Assembly: GCF_000720485.1 (NCBI RefSeq)
Contig: NZ_JOAX01000008.1
Coordinates: forward strand, 62,001-126,000
From: Streptomyces ochraceiscleroticus
GTDB lineage: Bacteria > Actinomycetota > Actinomycetes > Streptomycetales > Streptomycetaceae
DNA: 64,000 bases
Direction of reading: 5' to 3'
Below, one piece after another: positions 51,601-60,889 of the stretch. Position 1 is the first letter of the stretch. The number at the start of each line of letters is the position of its first letter. Under the pieces are notes generated by a model. That model did not search any database. It had not been told where the DNA came from and was given only the letters and a program-made list of their open reading frames with translations. The translations under genes were made by a program, and so were the position numbers.

Positions 51601-52791
51601 TTAGGGCTGCGCCTCACCGTCGGCCAGACGCCCCAGGATGAGGGCGATACGCAAGGTGAACGCCGAGCGGACATCGGACGGCGACCATCCGGTGACGTCC
51701 GTCACACGTCGCAGCCGGTAGCGCACGGTGTTGGGGTGGACGAAGAGCATCCGCGCCGCCCCCTCCAGGCTGCTCGCCTGCTCCAGGTAGACGCTCAGCG
51801 TTTCGAGGAGGGCACTGCCTGCTTCCTCCAGTGGTCTGTAGATCTCCTCCACCAGCTGATCGCGGGCAGCCGGGTCGCCGGCCATCGCGCGCTCCGGCAG
51901 CAGATCGTCCGCCAGTACCGGCCGCGGCGCGTCCGGCCAGGCCGCGCACGCCTTCAGGCCCGCCGCCGCTGCCTGCGCCGACCGCGTCGCCGCCAGCAGG
52001 TCCGAGACCACCGGGCCCGCCACCACGGGACCTGCGGCGAACGGCCCGATCAGCGCCTTCGCCGCCTTCAGCGGCTCGTCCGAACCCCCCGCGATCACCA
52101 CCAGCCGGGTCCCGAGCACGCCCGTCAGCACCTGCAGCTTCGCGTGCCGCGCGGCCCGCCGGATCGCCTCCACGGTCAGCTCGCTGTCCCCGTCCGGGGC
52201 CGTACCGAGCACCACCGCCACATGCTCAGGGGAGTTCCAGCCGAGCGCCGCGGCCCGGGACACCGCGCCCTCGTCCGCCTCACCGGACAGCACGGCGTTG
52301 ACGACCAGCGACTCCAGCCGCGCGTCCCAGGCGCCGCGGGCCTCCGCGGCCTGGGCGTAGACCTGTGCGGTCGCGAAGGCGATCTCCCGCGCGTACACCA
52401 GCAGCGCCTCGCGCAGCACCGACTCGTCACCCGGAGCGGCGACATCGTCGATCGCCGTCTCCATGACCTCGATGGTGGTGCGGACCATCTCCACGGTCTG
52501 CCGCAGCGTGATCGCCCGGGTCAGCTCGCGCGGCGCCGTACCGAAGACGTCCGTGGAGATCGCCTGCGGGGTCTCCGGATGCCGGAACCACTCGGTGAAG
52601 GCCGCGATGCCCGCCTGCGCCACCAGACCGATCCACGACCGGTTCTCCGGCGGCATCGCCCGGTACCACGGCAGTGTCTCGTCCATGCGGGCGATGGCAT
52701 GGGCCGCGAGCTTGCCGGAGGACTTCTCCAGGCGGCGCAGGGTCGCGGAGTGCGGGTGGGCGTCGTGCGATGCGGGTTCAGACACGGGCAC
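51601..52791 (-). CDS. fasR: PucR-type regulator FasR of fatty acid synthesis
   Basis: A 396-residue regulator. The C-terminal PucR-type HTH is ARMLFVHPNTVRYRLRRVTD, near residue 350-370, with a CdaR/GGDEF-like central domain and an N-terminal RsbRD-like helical domain. In S. coelicolor the gene in this position activates fabD-fabH-acpP-fabF, and the synteny here is the same. It starts at a GTG (52791 or 52785). No Ser/Thr-kinase or receiver signature is seen. Confidence 0.9.
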   Translation of the reverse strand: MPVSEPASHDAHPHSATLRRLEKSSGKLAAHAIARMDETLPWYRAMPPENRSWIGLVAQAGIAAFTEWFRHPETPQAISTDVFGTAPRELTRAITLRQTVEMVRTTIEVMETAIDDVAAPGDESVLREALLVYAREIAFATAQVYAQAAEARGAWDARLESLVVNAVLSGEADEGAVSRAAALGWNSPEHVAVVLGTAPDGDSELTVEAIRRAARHAKLQVLTGVLGTRLVVIAGGSDEPLKAAKALIGPFAAGPVVAGPVVSDLLAATRSAQAAAAGLKACAAWPDAPRPVLADDLLPERAMAGDPAARDQLVEEIYRPLEEAGSALLETLSVYLEQASSLEGAARMLFVHPNTVRYRLRRVTDVTGWSPSDVRSAFTLRIALILGRLADGEAQP

Positions 52792-52953
52792 AAGCCTGCC
52801 TTATCGGGGCGGGGTGATGGCGCGGTGGGGCTACGGTGGCTGAATGCTGTGTTGCCCGGGGGCGCTGCGGACGTCGGCGGCGACGCCGCGGGCCGGGCCC
52901 CCGGCCGGCCGCCGACCGGGCGGGCCGGAGCGGATCAGGAGAGGTGGACACGG

Positions 52954-53646
52954 GTGATCCAGGTACGCAGAAGCGACGAGCGGTACCGCGGCGGGGACGC
53001 CGACGCCGGCATCGACACCCGGCACGCCTTCTCCTTCGGACGGCACTACGACCCCGGCAACATCCGCTTCGGCGCGCTGATCGCGTGCAACGAGGAGCGG
53101 CTGGCCCCCGGGGCCGGCTTCGACGAACACCCGCACAGCAACACCGAGATCGTCACCTGGGTCGTCGAGGGCGAACTGACCCACCGCGACAGCACCGGAC
53201 ACGAGACGCTCGTACGGCCCGGCGACGTCCAGCGGCTCGGCTCCGCCGCCGGCGTACGGCACGTGGAGCGCAACGACTCCGACGCGCCGCTGCGTTTCGT
53301 CCAGATGTGGCTGGCCCCCACCGCCTCCGGCGGCGAACCGGACTACGAAGTGGTACGCGGCATCGCCGACGGCACCCCGTACGCCGTGCCGCGCGCCGAC
53401 GCGATGCTGCACGTCCGGCGGCTCGCGGCGGGCGACCGCACGGCCGTACCGGACGGCGCGCGGATCTACGTCCATGTCGTACGCGGCGCGGTACGCCTCG
53501 GCGACGCGCTCACCGACGGCGGCCCGGCGCTGGTGGAGGCGGGCGACGCGGCGCGCGTCACCGACGCCAAGGAGCTGGAGCTGACCGCCGAGTCCCCGGC
53601 GGAGCTCCTGATGTGGGAGATGCCGGAGGAGCCCACGTACGGCTGA
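52954..53646 (+). CDS. pirin family protein
   Basis: A 230-residue bicupin. The N-terminal cupin has the metal-binding set FDEHPHSNTEIVTWVVEGEL and HRDSTGHETLVRPGDVQ. RHVERNDSDAPLRFVQMWL is typical of YhhW/YhaK-type pirins, some of which are quercetin dioxygenases. The start is a GTG at 52954 with AGGAGAGGTGG. It is divergent from fasR and convergent with the beta-lactamase-like gene 40 bp away. Function is uncertain beyond metal-dependent cupin. Confidence 0.92.
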   Translation: MIQVRRSDERYRGGDADAGIDTRHAFSFGRHYDPGNIRFGALIACNEERLAPGAGFDEHPHSNTEIVTWVVEGELTHRDSTGHETLVRPGDVQRLGSAAGVRHVERNDSDAPLRFVQMWLAPTASGGEPDYEVVRGIADGTPYAVPRADAMLHVRRLAAGDRTAVPDGARIYVHVVRGAVRLGDALTDGGPALVEAGDAARVTDAKELELTAESPAELLMWEMPEEPTYG

Positions 53647-53686
53647 TGCCCGGGCGCGGCCTGCGCGCCGCGGCTCGGGGCCCGTC

Positions 53687-54511
53687 TCAGGCCGCCCGCA
53701 GGTCCGCCAGTACCGCGTCCGTGAAGGGCGGCCACGCCTCGATCGCCCACGGCCCGAACGCGCGGTCCGCGAGCGCGGCGCAGGCGGCGCCCGCGTCCGG
53801 ATCCACCCACAGGAACGTGCCGGCCTGCCCGAAGTGCCCGAACGTACGCGGCGAGGACCCGGCACCCGTCCAGTGCGGCGCCTTGCCGTCCCGGATCTCG
53901 AAGCCCAGCCCCCAGTCGTTCGGCTTCTGGTTGCCGTACCCCGGCAGCACGCCCGACAGCCCGGGGAAGACCACCGAGGTCGCCGCGTCCAGCGTCTCGC
54001 GCGCCAGCAGCCGCGGCGCCAACAGCTCAGCACCGAACCGTGCCAGGTCGGCGGCGGTCGACACGCCGTCCTTGGCCGGTGAGCCGCCGACCGCCAGTTC
54101 GGTCGCCGTCATGCCCAGCGGATCGAGCACGGCCTCCTTCAGGTACTGCGGGAAGGGGATGTCCGTGGCCTTCGTGAGGTGCTCGCCCAGCGCCTCGAAA
54201 CCGGCGTTGGAGTAGATCCGCCGCGTACCGGGCGCGGCCATCACCCGGTCCTCGTCGAACGCCAGCCCGGACGTGTGCGCGAGCAGATGCCGTACCGTGG
54301 CGCCGTCCGGGCCCGCCGGCTCGTCCAGCTCCACCGCGCCCTCCTCCACCGCGAGCAGCGCGGCGTACGCGGCCAGCGGCTTGGTCACGGAGGCCAGTGC
54401 GAAGCGGTGCTCCTGCGGCCCGTGCGCACCGGCCACCGTGCCGTCGGCTCGTACGACGACCGCCGCAGCAGTGGGCACCGGCCAGTTCTCGATCATCCGC
54501 AGGCTCTCCAT
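53687..54511 (-). CDS. class C/EstB-like serine beta-lactamase family hydrolase
   Basis: A 274-residue cytoplasmic-looking hydrolase. The SxxK motif is S41-V-T-K44 (LASVTKPLAAYA), the YxN motif is in RRIYSNAGFEALG, and HFGQAGTF stands in the third (KTG-like) position. LLAHTSGLAFDEDR is family-typical. No signal peptide is seen, so an esterase or peptidase role is likelier than antibiotic resistance. The ATG at 54511 follows GAGGAAG. It is divergent from the MerR gene, sharing a regulatory region. Confidence 0.88.
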   Translation of the reverse strand: MESLRMIENWPVPTAAAVVVRADGTVAGAHGPQEHRFALASVTKPLAAYAALLAVEEGAVELDEPAGPDGATVRHLLAHTSGLAFDEDRVMAAPGTRRIYSNAGFEALGEHLTKATDIPFPQYLKEAVLDPLGMTATELAVGGSPAKDGVSTAADLARFGAELLAPRLLARETLDAATSVVFPGLSGVLPGYGNQKPNDWGLGFEIRDGKAPHWTGAGSSPRTFGHFGQAGTFLWVDPDAGAACAALADRAFGPWAIEAWPPFTDAVLADLRAA

Positions 54512-54553
54512 GGCGCCCAGCGTAACTTCCTCAAGATTCAGCCAAGTCTTCCC

Positions 54554-54584
54554 TTGCTTGGAGTGCACTCCAGCTCTCTAGCGT
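54554..54584 (+). promoter_or_regulatory. MerR-type promoter of the merR gene
   Basis: -35 TTGCTT (54554-54559), 19-bp spacer, -10 TAGCGT (54579-54584). The palindrome TGGAGTGCACTCCA (54559-54572) fills the spacer. The GTG start at 54595 is ~11 bp after the -10, so the mRNA is leaderless or nearly so. The core GAGTGCACTC and -10 are identical to those at 46733-46763, which suggests autoregulation and a shared regulon. Confidence 0.8.
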
Positions 54585-54594
54585 TGTCAGCGGC

Positions 54595-55089
54595 GTGAGC
54601 GAAACGGCGAACGGGAGAGACGGCATGACGGTCATGGAGAGCGCTCCGGTCACGGCACCGGCGAAGCCGCGCAACTGCGCCGGCCTGCGGTCCGGTCCAC
54701 GGCGCGCCGACGGCCAGGACCAGTACACGATCAGCGAGGTCGTCGGCCTCACCGGGCTCAGCGCGCACACCCTGCGCTGGTACGAGCGCATCGGCCTGAT
54801 GCCGCACGTCGACCGTACCCACACGGGACAGCGCCGCTTCAGCAACCGCGATCTGGACTGGCTGGACCTGGTGAGCAAGCTGCGGCTGACCGGCATGCCG
54901 GTCGCCGACATGGTCCGGTACGCCGAACTGGTCCGCGAAGGCCCGGCGACGTTCGCCGCCCGGGAACGGCTCCTCACGGCACACCGCGAGGACGTCCGGC
55001 AGCGGATCAACGAGCTGCGCGACACGCTGGACGTCCTCGACTACAAGATCAACCTGTACGCCGACGCCCGCCTGGGGTCGGAGGAGTGA
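54595..55089 (+). CDS. MerR-family regulator (NmlR/AdhR-like group)
   Basis: A 164-residue MerR protein. A variable ~42-residue leader is followed by YTISEVVGLTGLSAHTLRWYERIGLM (HTH and wing) and HTGQRRFSNRDLDWLDLV. LRLTGMPVADMVRYAELVREG and a C-terminal coiled coil (INELRDTLDVLDYKIN) end it. No metal-binding cysteines are in the C-terminus, so an organic or redox signal is more likely. It uses a GTG start, close to its own MerR-type promoter. A hairpin follows. Confidence 0.9.
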   Translation: MSETANGRDGMTVMESAPVTAPAKPRNCAGLRSGPRRADGQDQYTISEVVGLTGLSAHTLRWYERIGLMPHVDRTHTGQRRFSNRDLDWLDLVSKLRLTGMPVADMVRYAELVREGPATFAARERLLTAHREDVRQRINELRDTLDVLDYKINLYADARLGSEE

Positions 55090-55095
55090 GCCGGT

Positions 55096-55124
55096 GGCTG
55101 AGCGGGGGAGGGCTCCGCTCAGCC
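55096..55124. terminator. hairpin between merR and the convergent acyltransferase
   Basis: GGCTGAGCGG (55096-55105) and CCGCTCAGCC (55115-55124) form a 10-bp stem with a 9-nt loop. It overlaps the last codons of the acyltransferase gene. Confidence 0.6.
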
Positions 55125-56474
55125 CACACCCAGGGCAAAGAGGGTGAAGCTCGCGGAGAGGGCCGTGGCGGCGCCGAGCCGAGTGCGGCTCGCGCCCCAG
55201 GGGGCCTCGAAGCGGCGGGTGAGGAGGGTGAGGGCGGCCAGTGTCAGGGCGAAGAGGGGGAGCCAGGCCAGGCGGGTGAGCAGCCAGGCCGTTGAGTCGG
55301 GGGCCGTGGTCAGGCCGGGTACCGGGCCGAGGGACGACGACGGCACCGCCACCGCCAGCATCGCGGTCTGGTGCCAGCAGAAGACGGTCATCGCGCAGAG
55401 GTTGACCACCACGACCGGCGCCCACAGTGCCGGCCGGCGCAGCAGCGCGGCGATCCGGTCCCGCAGCAGGACGGCGGCTCCGCACTGCGCCGCCGCCAGG
55501 GCCGGGACCAGCAGCGACGGCGGGTGCGAGTTCGTCCGGGCGGCGCCCGGGACGCCGACCATGCTCGCGGGGTAGTGGAAGACCAGGAGGAGGACGGCGA
55601 ACACGGCCGCGCCACCGGTCAGCAGCGTCCACGCGGCGCGCCGGCCGAGCCTTCCCCGCTGCCGCTGCCCGGACGGCGTGGGGGCTTCTCCCTCGCCCCA
55701 GCAGACGCCGAGCTGGTACGCGAACAGCCAGCCGGGGAGCAGGTTGAGCAGCGCGAGCCAGGACGGCACGGCGGCGGCATACGGGCCGTACCGCAGGAAG
55801 TCGACCACCGCGACGGCCGCGAACAGCGGTGCGGCCGCCCATGGCCCGAGTCGTCGCGCGGCGCGCACGCAGTACGGAGTGAGCGCCGTGACTCCGGCGT
55901 ACACGCCCACGAACCACAACGGCTGTACGACCAGCGTCGCCCCCGTCCGCAGCGTCGCCTCGGGCACCCCGGCGGCGGACAGCCCCCCGATCAGCAGCGC
56001 CCAGATGGCCGTTACGGCAAGTGCCGGGCGGCCCAGGCGGGCCAGCCGGCCGCCCAGCCAGCGCGCGGTGGACTCCCCGCGCCCGCTCGCGCGCCGGTAG
56101 GACAGCACCGAGGAGTATCCGCCGACGAGGAAGAAGATTCCCAGGAGTTGGAGGACCCAGCTCACCGGCGCGAGGAAGCCGAGCGCGGACAGTGCGCTGG
56201 CGTTGTGCAGCGCGCCGTCGGCGTCCCGTGTGAAGCCGCCGGCCAGCCAGTGCCCGGCCGGCACGGCGAGCAGCGCGAGCGCCCGCAGCCCGTCGATCCC
56301 GCGGTCGCGGTGGGCGGGGGTGCGGGCCTCGATGGCGGCCACGGCCCTGCGGAGCGGGCCGTGTTGCTCGGTCCGGTCGGTCCGTCCGGTCCGGAGGCCG
56401 CTGTCGGCGGCACCGGTGGCCGGTCCGGCACCGGGGTTCGGTCCGGCACCGGGATTCGGTAACGCGAGAGTCAT
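55119..56474 (-). CDS. membrane acyltransferase (acyltransferase_3 family)
   Basis: A 451-residue integral membrane protein with ~10 TM helices after a ~55-residue cytoplasmic leader. RDRGIDGLRALALLAVPAGHWLAGG is the family start with the catalytic His-type segment. IFFLVGGYSSVLSYRR and FVGVYAGVTALTPY are typical loops. The family O-acylates surface glycans, peptidoglycan or lipids. Neighbouring DUF1023 hydrolase genes are in the same direction 26 bp upstream, so co-transcription is probable. Acceptor unknown. Confidence 0.88.
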   Translation of the reverse strand: MTLALPNPGAGPNPGAGPATGAADSGLRTGRTDRTEQHGPLRRAVAAIEARTPAHRDRGIDGLRALALLAVPAGHWLAGGFTRDADGALHNASALSALGFLAPVSWVLQLLGIFFLVGGYSSVLSYRRASGRGESTARWLGGRLARLGRPALAVTAIWALLIGGLSAAGVPEATLRTGATLVVQPLWFVGVYAGVTALTPYCVRAARRLGPWAAAPLFAAVAVVDFLRYGPYAAAVPSWLALLNLLPGWLFAYQLGVCWGEGEAPTPSGQRQRGRLGRRAAWTLLTGGAAVFAVLLLVFHYPASMVGVPGAARTNSHPPSLLVPALAAAQCGAAVLLRDRIAALLRRPALWAPVVVVNLCAMTVFCWHQTAMLAVAVPSSSLGPVPGLTTAPDSTAWLLTRLAWLPLFALTLAALTLLTRRFEAPWGASRTRLGAATALSASFTLFALGVG

Positions 56475-56500
56475 GGCGGTGTCCTTGGAAGAGGGCGCGC

Positions 56501-57709
56501 TCAGCGCACGCGGGAGGGGTGGCCGAGCACGATGTCGGCGAAGCCGTCCAGGGAGTCGGTGCCGGGCACGAGGTAGCCGGTGTGGCCCTCGGCGCGGTCG
56601 GCGGCGACGCGGCGCGCGCCGAACGCGGGGTCGGTCGGGTCGGTGCCGTGGCCCAGGCCCAGTACCTCGACGTTCGGGATGTTGGCGATCCAGTCCGAGG
56701 CGTCCCGGGCCGCCCACACCCGCCCGCCGGCGTGCAGATCGGCGGCGCGCTCCGTACGCGCCCCCGGCGAGCCGAAGAGGATCACGTCGCCGACCGCGCT
56801 CCGTCCGGCGCGGGGCGCCGCCAGACCGCAGACGACCGAGCCGTAGCTGTGGCAGAGCAGGGCGGGCGCCGGGTTGCCGGTCGCGGCGAGCCCCGTCAGC
56901 AGCCGGGCCAGCCGCGGCGCGCCGGCCTCCGCGAGCCGCCCCGTCGCGGCGTCCGGGCCGAGCCCGACCGGCGTGGTGTAACCGGCCCAGGCGATCACCG
57001 CGGTGGGCGTCGCCGTCTCCTCGGCGGACATCCGGGCGCGCAGCGAGGCCGCCATGGCGGTCGGGGTGCCGTACCGGTCCCGCTCGCGGTCGAACGAGCC
57101 GAGGTCGATGTCCGAGCCGGGCACGACCACCGCCGTGCGCCGGGCCGCGCCGAGGTCTCCGTACACCTCGGCGACCTGACCCCGGCCGCGCGGGTCGAAG
57201 AAGAGGATCTGCCGTCCGGGGGCGAGGAGTTCGGTGCAGCGGGCGGCCAGCGCGCGGGCACGGGCGCGGTCGTCGGCGGCGCGGCCGGGGTCGTCCGCGC
57301 GGGCGCGCAGGCGGGCGCGTTCGGCCCGCAGGGCGCGGGCGTTCGCGCGGTAGCGCAGCCGTACGGGCGCGCCGTCCAAGGTGCCCACGGTCAACGGGTG
57401 CCGGTCGGCGAGCCGTTGCCGCTCCGCCTCGGTCAGGCCGGCGAAGAAGCGGGCCACGGCGGCGGGTGAGGCGGTCGTGGGGTCGGGCAGCGGCCGGCCG
57501 AGCGTGTGGTCGGCGCGCCAGGCGGCGGCGCCCGGCGCGGGTCCGGTGACGGCGGTCTGCTCGGTGCCGGCGGCCCAGCCGCCGGTGGCGGCGACGATCG
57601 CGGCCGTGGTGACCGCGGCCAGCAGCCCGCGCCTGCGGCGGCTCGTCCCCCGTCCGGACCGTCCCCGTCCGGAACTCCCCTGTCCGGTCATCTCGGAACG
57701 CAGCGGCAT
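56501..57709 (-). CDS. exported alpha/beta hydrolase, DUF1023 family (copy 1)
   Basis: A 402-residue alpha/beta hydrolase. A twin-Arg-like/basic N-region (TSRRRRGLLAAV) precedes an export helix (AAIVAATGGWAAG). The nucleophile elbow is LLCHSYGSVVCGLA. The DUF1023 marks are QILFFDPRGRGQVAEVYGDL, VVVPGSDIDLGSFDRER and DWIANIPNVEVLGLGHGTDP. The final ~40 residues hold the catalytic His region. It is closely paralogous to the gene at 61037-62251. Substrate unknown. The start ATG at 57709 begins just before the basic N-region. Confidence 0.85.
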   Translation of the reverse strand: MPLRSEMTGQGSSGRGRSGRGTSRRRRGLLAAVTTAAIVAATGGWAAGTEQTAVTGPAPGAAAWRADHTLGRPLPDPTTASPAAVARFFAGLTEAERQRLADRHPLTVGTLDGAPVRLRYRANARALRAERARLRARADDPGRAADDRARARALAARCTELLAPGRQILFFDPRGRGQVAEVYGDLGAARRTAVVVPGSDIDLGSFDRERDRYGTPTAMAASLRARMSAEETATPTAVIAWAGYTTPVGLGPDAATGRLAEAGAPRLARLLTGLAATGNPAPALLCHSYGSVVCGLAAPRAGRSAVGDVILFGSPGARTERAADLHAGGRVWAARDASDWIANIPNVEVLGLGHGTDPTDPAFGARRVAADRAEGHTGYLVPGTDSLDGFADIVLGHPSRVR

Positions 57710-57841
57710 GGTGGTGTCTCCCTCTCCCCGGTGGCGTGGCGGAGGGAAACGTAGGGAGGGGGTGGGTGATGCGGCGTCACACCACGGGGGCAACTGCCCG
57801 GTGATACCGGGGTACCGGGGCCTCGTCCGTACGGATGAGAC

Positions 57842-58522
57842 TCACCGATCGCCCGGCGTCACCAGCCCCGACTCGTACGCGAAGATCACGGCCTGGGCGC
57901 GGTCGCGCAGGTCCAGTTTGGCCAGCACCCGCCCGATGTGGGTCTTCACCGTCTGCTCGGCCAGTACCAGTTCGGCCGCGATCTCCTGGTTGGACAGGCC
58001 GCGCGCGATCAACTCCAGTACCTCGGTCTCGCGCGCGGTGAGGCCGTTCAGGCGCAGCGCGGTGCGGTCCTTGCGGGGTGCGGGGCGCTGCCGCGCGAAG
58101 TCGGCGATCAGCCGGCGAGTCACCGAGGGGGCGAGCAGCGCCTCACCGGCCGCCACGACCCGTACCGCGGAGATCAGGTCGGCCGGCGGCGCGTCCTTCA
58201 GCAGGAAGCCGGACGCGCCGGCGCGCAGCGCTTCGTATACGTAGTCGTCGACGTCGAAGGTGGTGAGCATCAGCACCTTCGGGCGGTGCGTGACGCCCGG
58301 GGGCGGGGACAGCAGTTGCCGGGCCGCCTCCAGGCCGTCCATCTCCGGCATCCGGACGTCCATCAGCACCACGTCGGGGTGGGCGCGGCGGCTCAGTTCG
58401 ACGCCTTGCGCCCCGTCCGCCGCGTCGCCGACGACGTCGATGTCGCTCTGCGCGGCGAGCAGGGCGGCGAAGCCCGCCCGCACCATGGCCTGGTCGTCAA
58501 CGATGATCACGCGGGTGGTCAT
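57842..58522 (-). CDS. NarL/LuxR-family response regulator
   Basis: A 226-residue regulator. The receiver domain has acidic pocket VDD near residue 9 and phosphorylatable Asp55 in VVLMDVRMPEMDG. The C-terminal HTH is LTARETEVLELIARGLSNQ, then IAAELVLAEQTVKTHIGRVL. The start overlaps the sensor kinase stop by 4 nt, so they form a pair. Targets are not evident; the neighbouring hydrolase and acyltransferase genes are candidates by position only. Confidence 0.94.
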   Translation of the reverse strand: MTTRVIIVDDQAMVRAGFAALLAAQSDIDVVGDAADGAQGVELSRRAHPDVVLMDVRMPEMDGLEAARQLLSPPPGVTHRPKVLMLTTFDVDDYVYEALRAGASGFLLKDAPPADLISAVRVVAAGEALLAPSVTRRLIADFARQRPAPRKDRTALRLNGLTARETEVLELIARGLSNQEIAAELVLAEQTVKTHIGRVLAKLDLRDRAQAVIFAYESGLVTPGDR

Positions 58523-59772
58523 GCGCGCGTCGGGTCCTTCCCCGTCGGGGGCTCCGTGAGCGGGAGCCGGGCGGCGACACGGTAACCCCCGTTCGGCAGC
58601 GGGCCGGTGTCCAGGGTGCCGTCCAGCAGACGTACGCGCTCGCGCATTCCGACCAGTCCATGGCCGGTCCCGGTCGTCTCCAGCGGCTCGGCGGCGCGCG
58701 GCGGCGGGCCGTTGACGACCAGGACCGACAGGCCGGTGCGGTCCGGCGTGACCGAGACCCGGGTGCGCGCGCCGGGCGCGTGCCGTACGACGTTCGACAG
58801 CGCTTCCTGCACGATCCGGTACCCCGACAGGCCGACGGCGGGCGGGAGTTCGCCGAGCGCCCGGGAGAGCGTCAGTTCCACCGGCACACCGGCGCGTACG
58901 GTCCCCTCCACCAGCCGCTCGAGCTGGTCAAGGCCCGGCTGCGGCGCCTTCTCGGGACCGCCGTCCCGTTCGCTCTCCTCGCTGCGCAGCACGCCCAGCA
59001 GCCGGCGCATCTCACCCAGCGACTCGCGCGCCGTCGCGGCGATCGTCCCGAACTCCTCGGCGGCTTCCGGAGTCAGGCCCTGGAGGCGGTACGGCGCGCT
59101 GTCCGCCTGCACCGTGATCACCGACATGTGGTGCGCGACGACGTCGTGCAGCTCGCGGGCGATACGGGTGCGCTCCTCCAGCAGCGTCCGCCGGGCGCGC
59201 TCCGCCTCGCTGATCGTCTCCTGCTCCGCCAACTGCCGCCGCGCGTCGCCGCGTTCCCGCAGCGCGCCCGCCAGCAGCAGCACCACACCGGAGAGCACGA
59301 AGAGCAGCAGCCAGGTGGCGTCTGAGCGGGCGGGCCGCAGGAAGCCGGAGAGGATGCCGGCCGCGCCGGTGGCGAGCCACACGGCGAGCAGCACGCGGCG
59401 CCGCTCGCGCAGCCCGAGGGCGAGCGCCAGGACGAGGTACCCGACGATGGTGGGCGGCGGCCAGGGCCAGATGGTGCCCTGGGCGGCGGGGATGCTCGCC
59501 AGGACCAGCGCGGCGGCCAGGTCGGCCGCGAAGATCACCCACCACGCCTGCAGCGGGCGGACCACCGCCAGCAGCAGCGGGACGGTCTGGGCGACGCCGA
59601 GCGCGCCGGCCAGCCCGGCGTTCATGCCGTAGTCGTTGCCCAGGACGACGATGGTGCTGGGCAGCAGCGAGACGGTGAACCCGAAGGCGACGACGTACGG
59701 CAGCCACCGCAGCCAGCGGGACCGCTCCGCGCCGAAGAGGGGGCCGGGGGAAGGGGAGGAGGACGTGGACAT
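58519..59772 (-). CDS. two-component sensor histidine kinase (NarX/DesK type)
   Basis: A 417-residue sensor with 4-6 TM helices in the first ~160 residues and little extracytoplasmic domain. A cytoplasmic coiled coil leads to HisKA_3: RIARELHDVVAHHMSVITVQ, with the phosphoacceptor His. The ATPase domain has IVQEALSNVVRHAPG (N box) and TGHGLVGMRERVRLLDG (G box). A signal in or near the membrane is likely. Coupled to the response regulator by a 4-nt overlap. Confidence 0.92.
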   Translation of the reverse strand: MSTSSSPSPGPLFGAERSRWLRWLPYVVAFGFTVSLLPSTIVVLGNDYGMNAGLAGALGVAQTVPLLLAVVRPLQAWWVIFAADLAAALVLASIPAAQGTIWPWPPPTIVGYLVLALALGLRERRRVLLAVWLATGAAGILSGFLRPARSDATWLLLFVLSGVVLLLAGALRERGDARRQLAEQETISEAERARRTLLEERTRIARELHDVVAHHMSVITVQADSAPYRLQGLTPEAAEEFGTIAATARESLGEMRRLLGVLRSEESERDGGPEKAPQPGLDQLERLVEGTVRAGVPVELTLSRALGELPPAVGLSGYRIVQEALSNVVRHAPGARTRVSVTPDRTGLSVLVVNGPPPRAAEPLETTGTGHGLVGMRERVRLLDGTLDTGPLPNGGYRVAARLPLTEPPTGKDPTRA

Positions 59773-59986
59773 CGCCGGATCAGCGTATGGGGGCCGGGCC
59801 CGCCGGGGCGTCATACCGGAGTCGTCGATCCGGGGTCATACCTGGGTATCAGGAGCGGCGCTACGAGGGCCGGTCGCGCCCGGCATACGGGGACGCGCCA
59901 CCCCGCCGTACGAAGGCCCGCCACTTCGCCGTACGACAGCTCCTCACGTCTCCGTACAGAGCCCGATCACATCACGGTAGGAATCC

Positions 59987-60889
59987 CTACAACTCCGCCA
60001 GCAGCTCGGCCTTCTTCGCGCTGAATTCGGCGTCCGTCAGCAGCCCCGCGTCGTGCAGCTCGCCGAGCTGACGTATGCGGTCGGCGATGTCGGCGGGGCC
60101 GCGGTGCGGCTCCAGGGGACGGCACTGGGGCGCGGGCGCGGGGGCCGGGCCCGCGGTCCGTACGGCCTGCAGGACGGCCGCGGCGAACGGCAGCGACTCG
60201 TGGACCGGGCCGTAGCCGAGGCCGAAGATCACCGAGGCCGGGTCCTGTTCGGCGCCGTCCCGGCTCTCCTCCTCGGCACCGTGCGCCAGCAGCCGCAGAT
60301 AGCCGTTGTGCCACGTGCCGGGCGGGGTGGGCGCCGAGCCGCCGTTCTCCGGGGAGCGCCACACCACGCCGGACAGCCCGTCGACCGGAAAGCTCTGGTC
60401 GCCGGACTTCCACTTCGCGGACGAGGCGCCGGTCCAGAACCAGCGGAACGCCACCGAGCTGCCGTCGAAGGACGCCTTGCCGTCGTACGCCTTGAAGGTC
60501 AGCGGCGGCTCCGGGGCCGCCACGAGGTGCTGCTCGGCGGGGCCCGCCGCGTCCGGGCCGAGGAGACCGGTCAGCTCGTCGCGGTAGTACTCGGCGCGGT
60601 CGGCGCGGTCGGCGGGGAGCACCAGGCGGTACGGGTCGGCGTCGTCCTTGAGCTGGCCGTCGGCGGCATCCATCAGCGGGTCGGCACCCGGCCGGGGCCG
60701 GGCATGCAGGACCACCGTCCCGCGCCTGCCCCGCGAGAGCCGCACCGAGCTCAGCGCTTCGTAGGGGATGCGGCGCTCGCCGAGCGCCTGGAAGAGCTTG
60801 GGCTTGCGGATCCCCCGTTCGAAGCGGATGAGCACGGAGTCCGTGTCGAACTCCCAGACGGCATGAAAACCGGCCAGCACATCACCCAT
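59987..60889 (-). CDS. DUF4429 protein with C-terminal SHOCT domain
   Basis: A ~300-residue protein. Two DUF4429 repeats (GDVLAGFHAVWEFDTDSVLIRFERG and TFKAYDGKASFDGSSVAFRW) are followed by an Ala/Pro linker and a SHOCT helix pair at the C-terminus (IRQLGELHDAGLLTDAEFSAKKAELLAEL in two parts of the motif). SHOCT domains bind or oligomerise at membranes or DNA in other proteins. Function unknown. The ATG at 60889 begins the conserved domain; one at 60898 is possible. Confidence 0.85.
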   Translation of the reverse strand: MGDVLAGFHAVWEFDTDSVLIRFERGIRKPKLFQALGERRIPYEALSSVRLSRGRRGTVVLHARPRPGADPLMDAADGQLKDDADPYRLVLPADRADRAEYYRDELTGLLGPDAAGPAEQHLVAAPEPPLTFKAYDGKASFDGSSVAFRWFWTGASSAKWKSGDQSFPVDGLSGVVWRSPENGGSAPTPPGTWHNGYLRLLAHGAEEESRDGAEQDPASVIFGLGYGPVHESLPFAAAVLQAVRTAGPAPAPAPQCRPLEPHRGPADIADRIRQLGELHDAGLLTDAEFSAKKAELLAEL

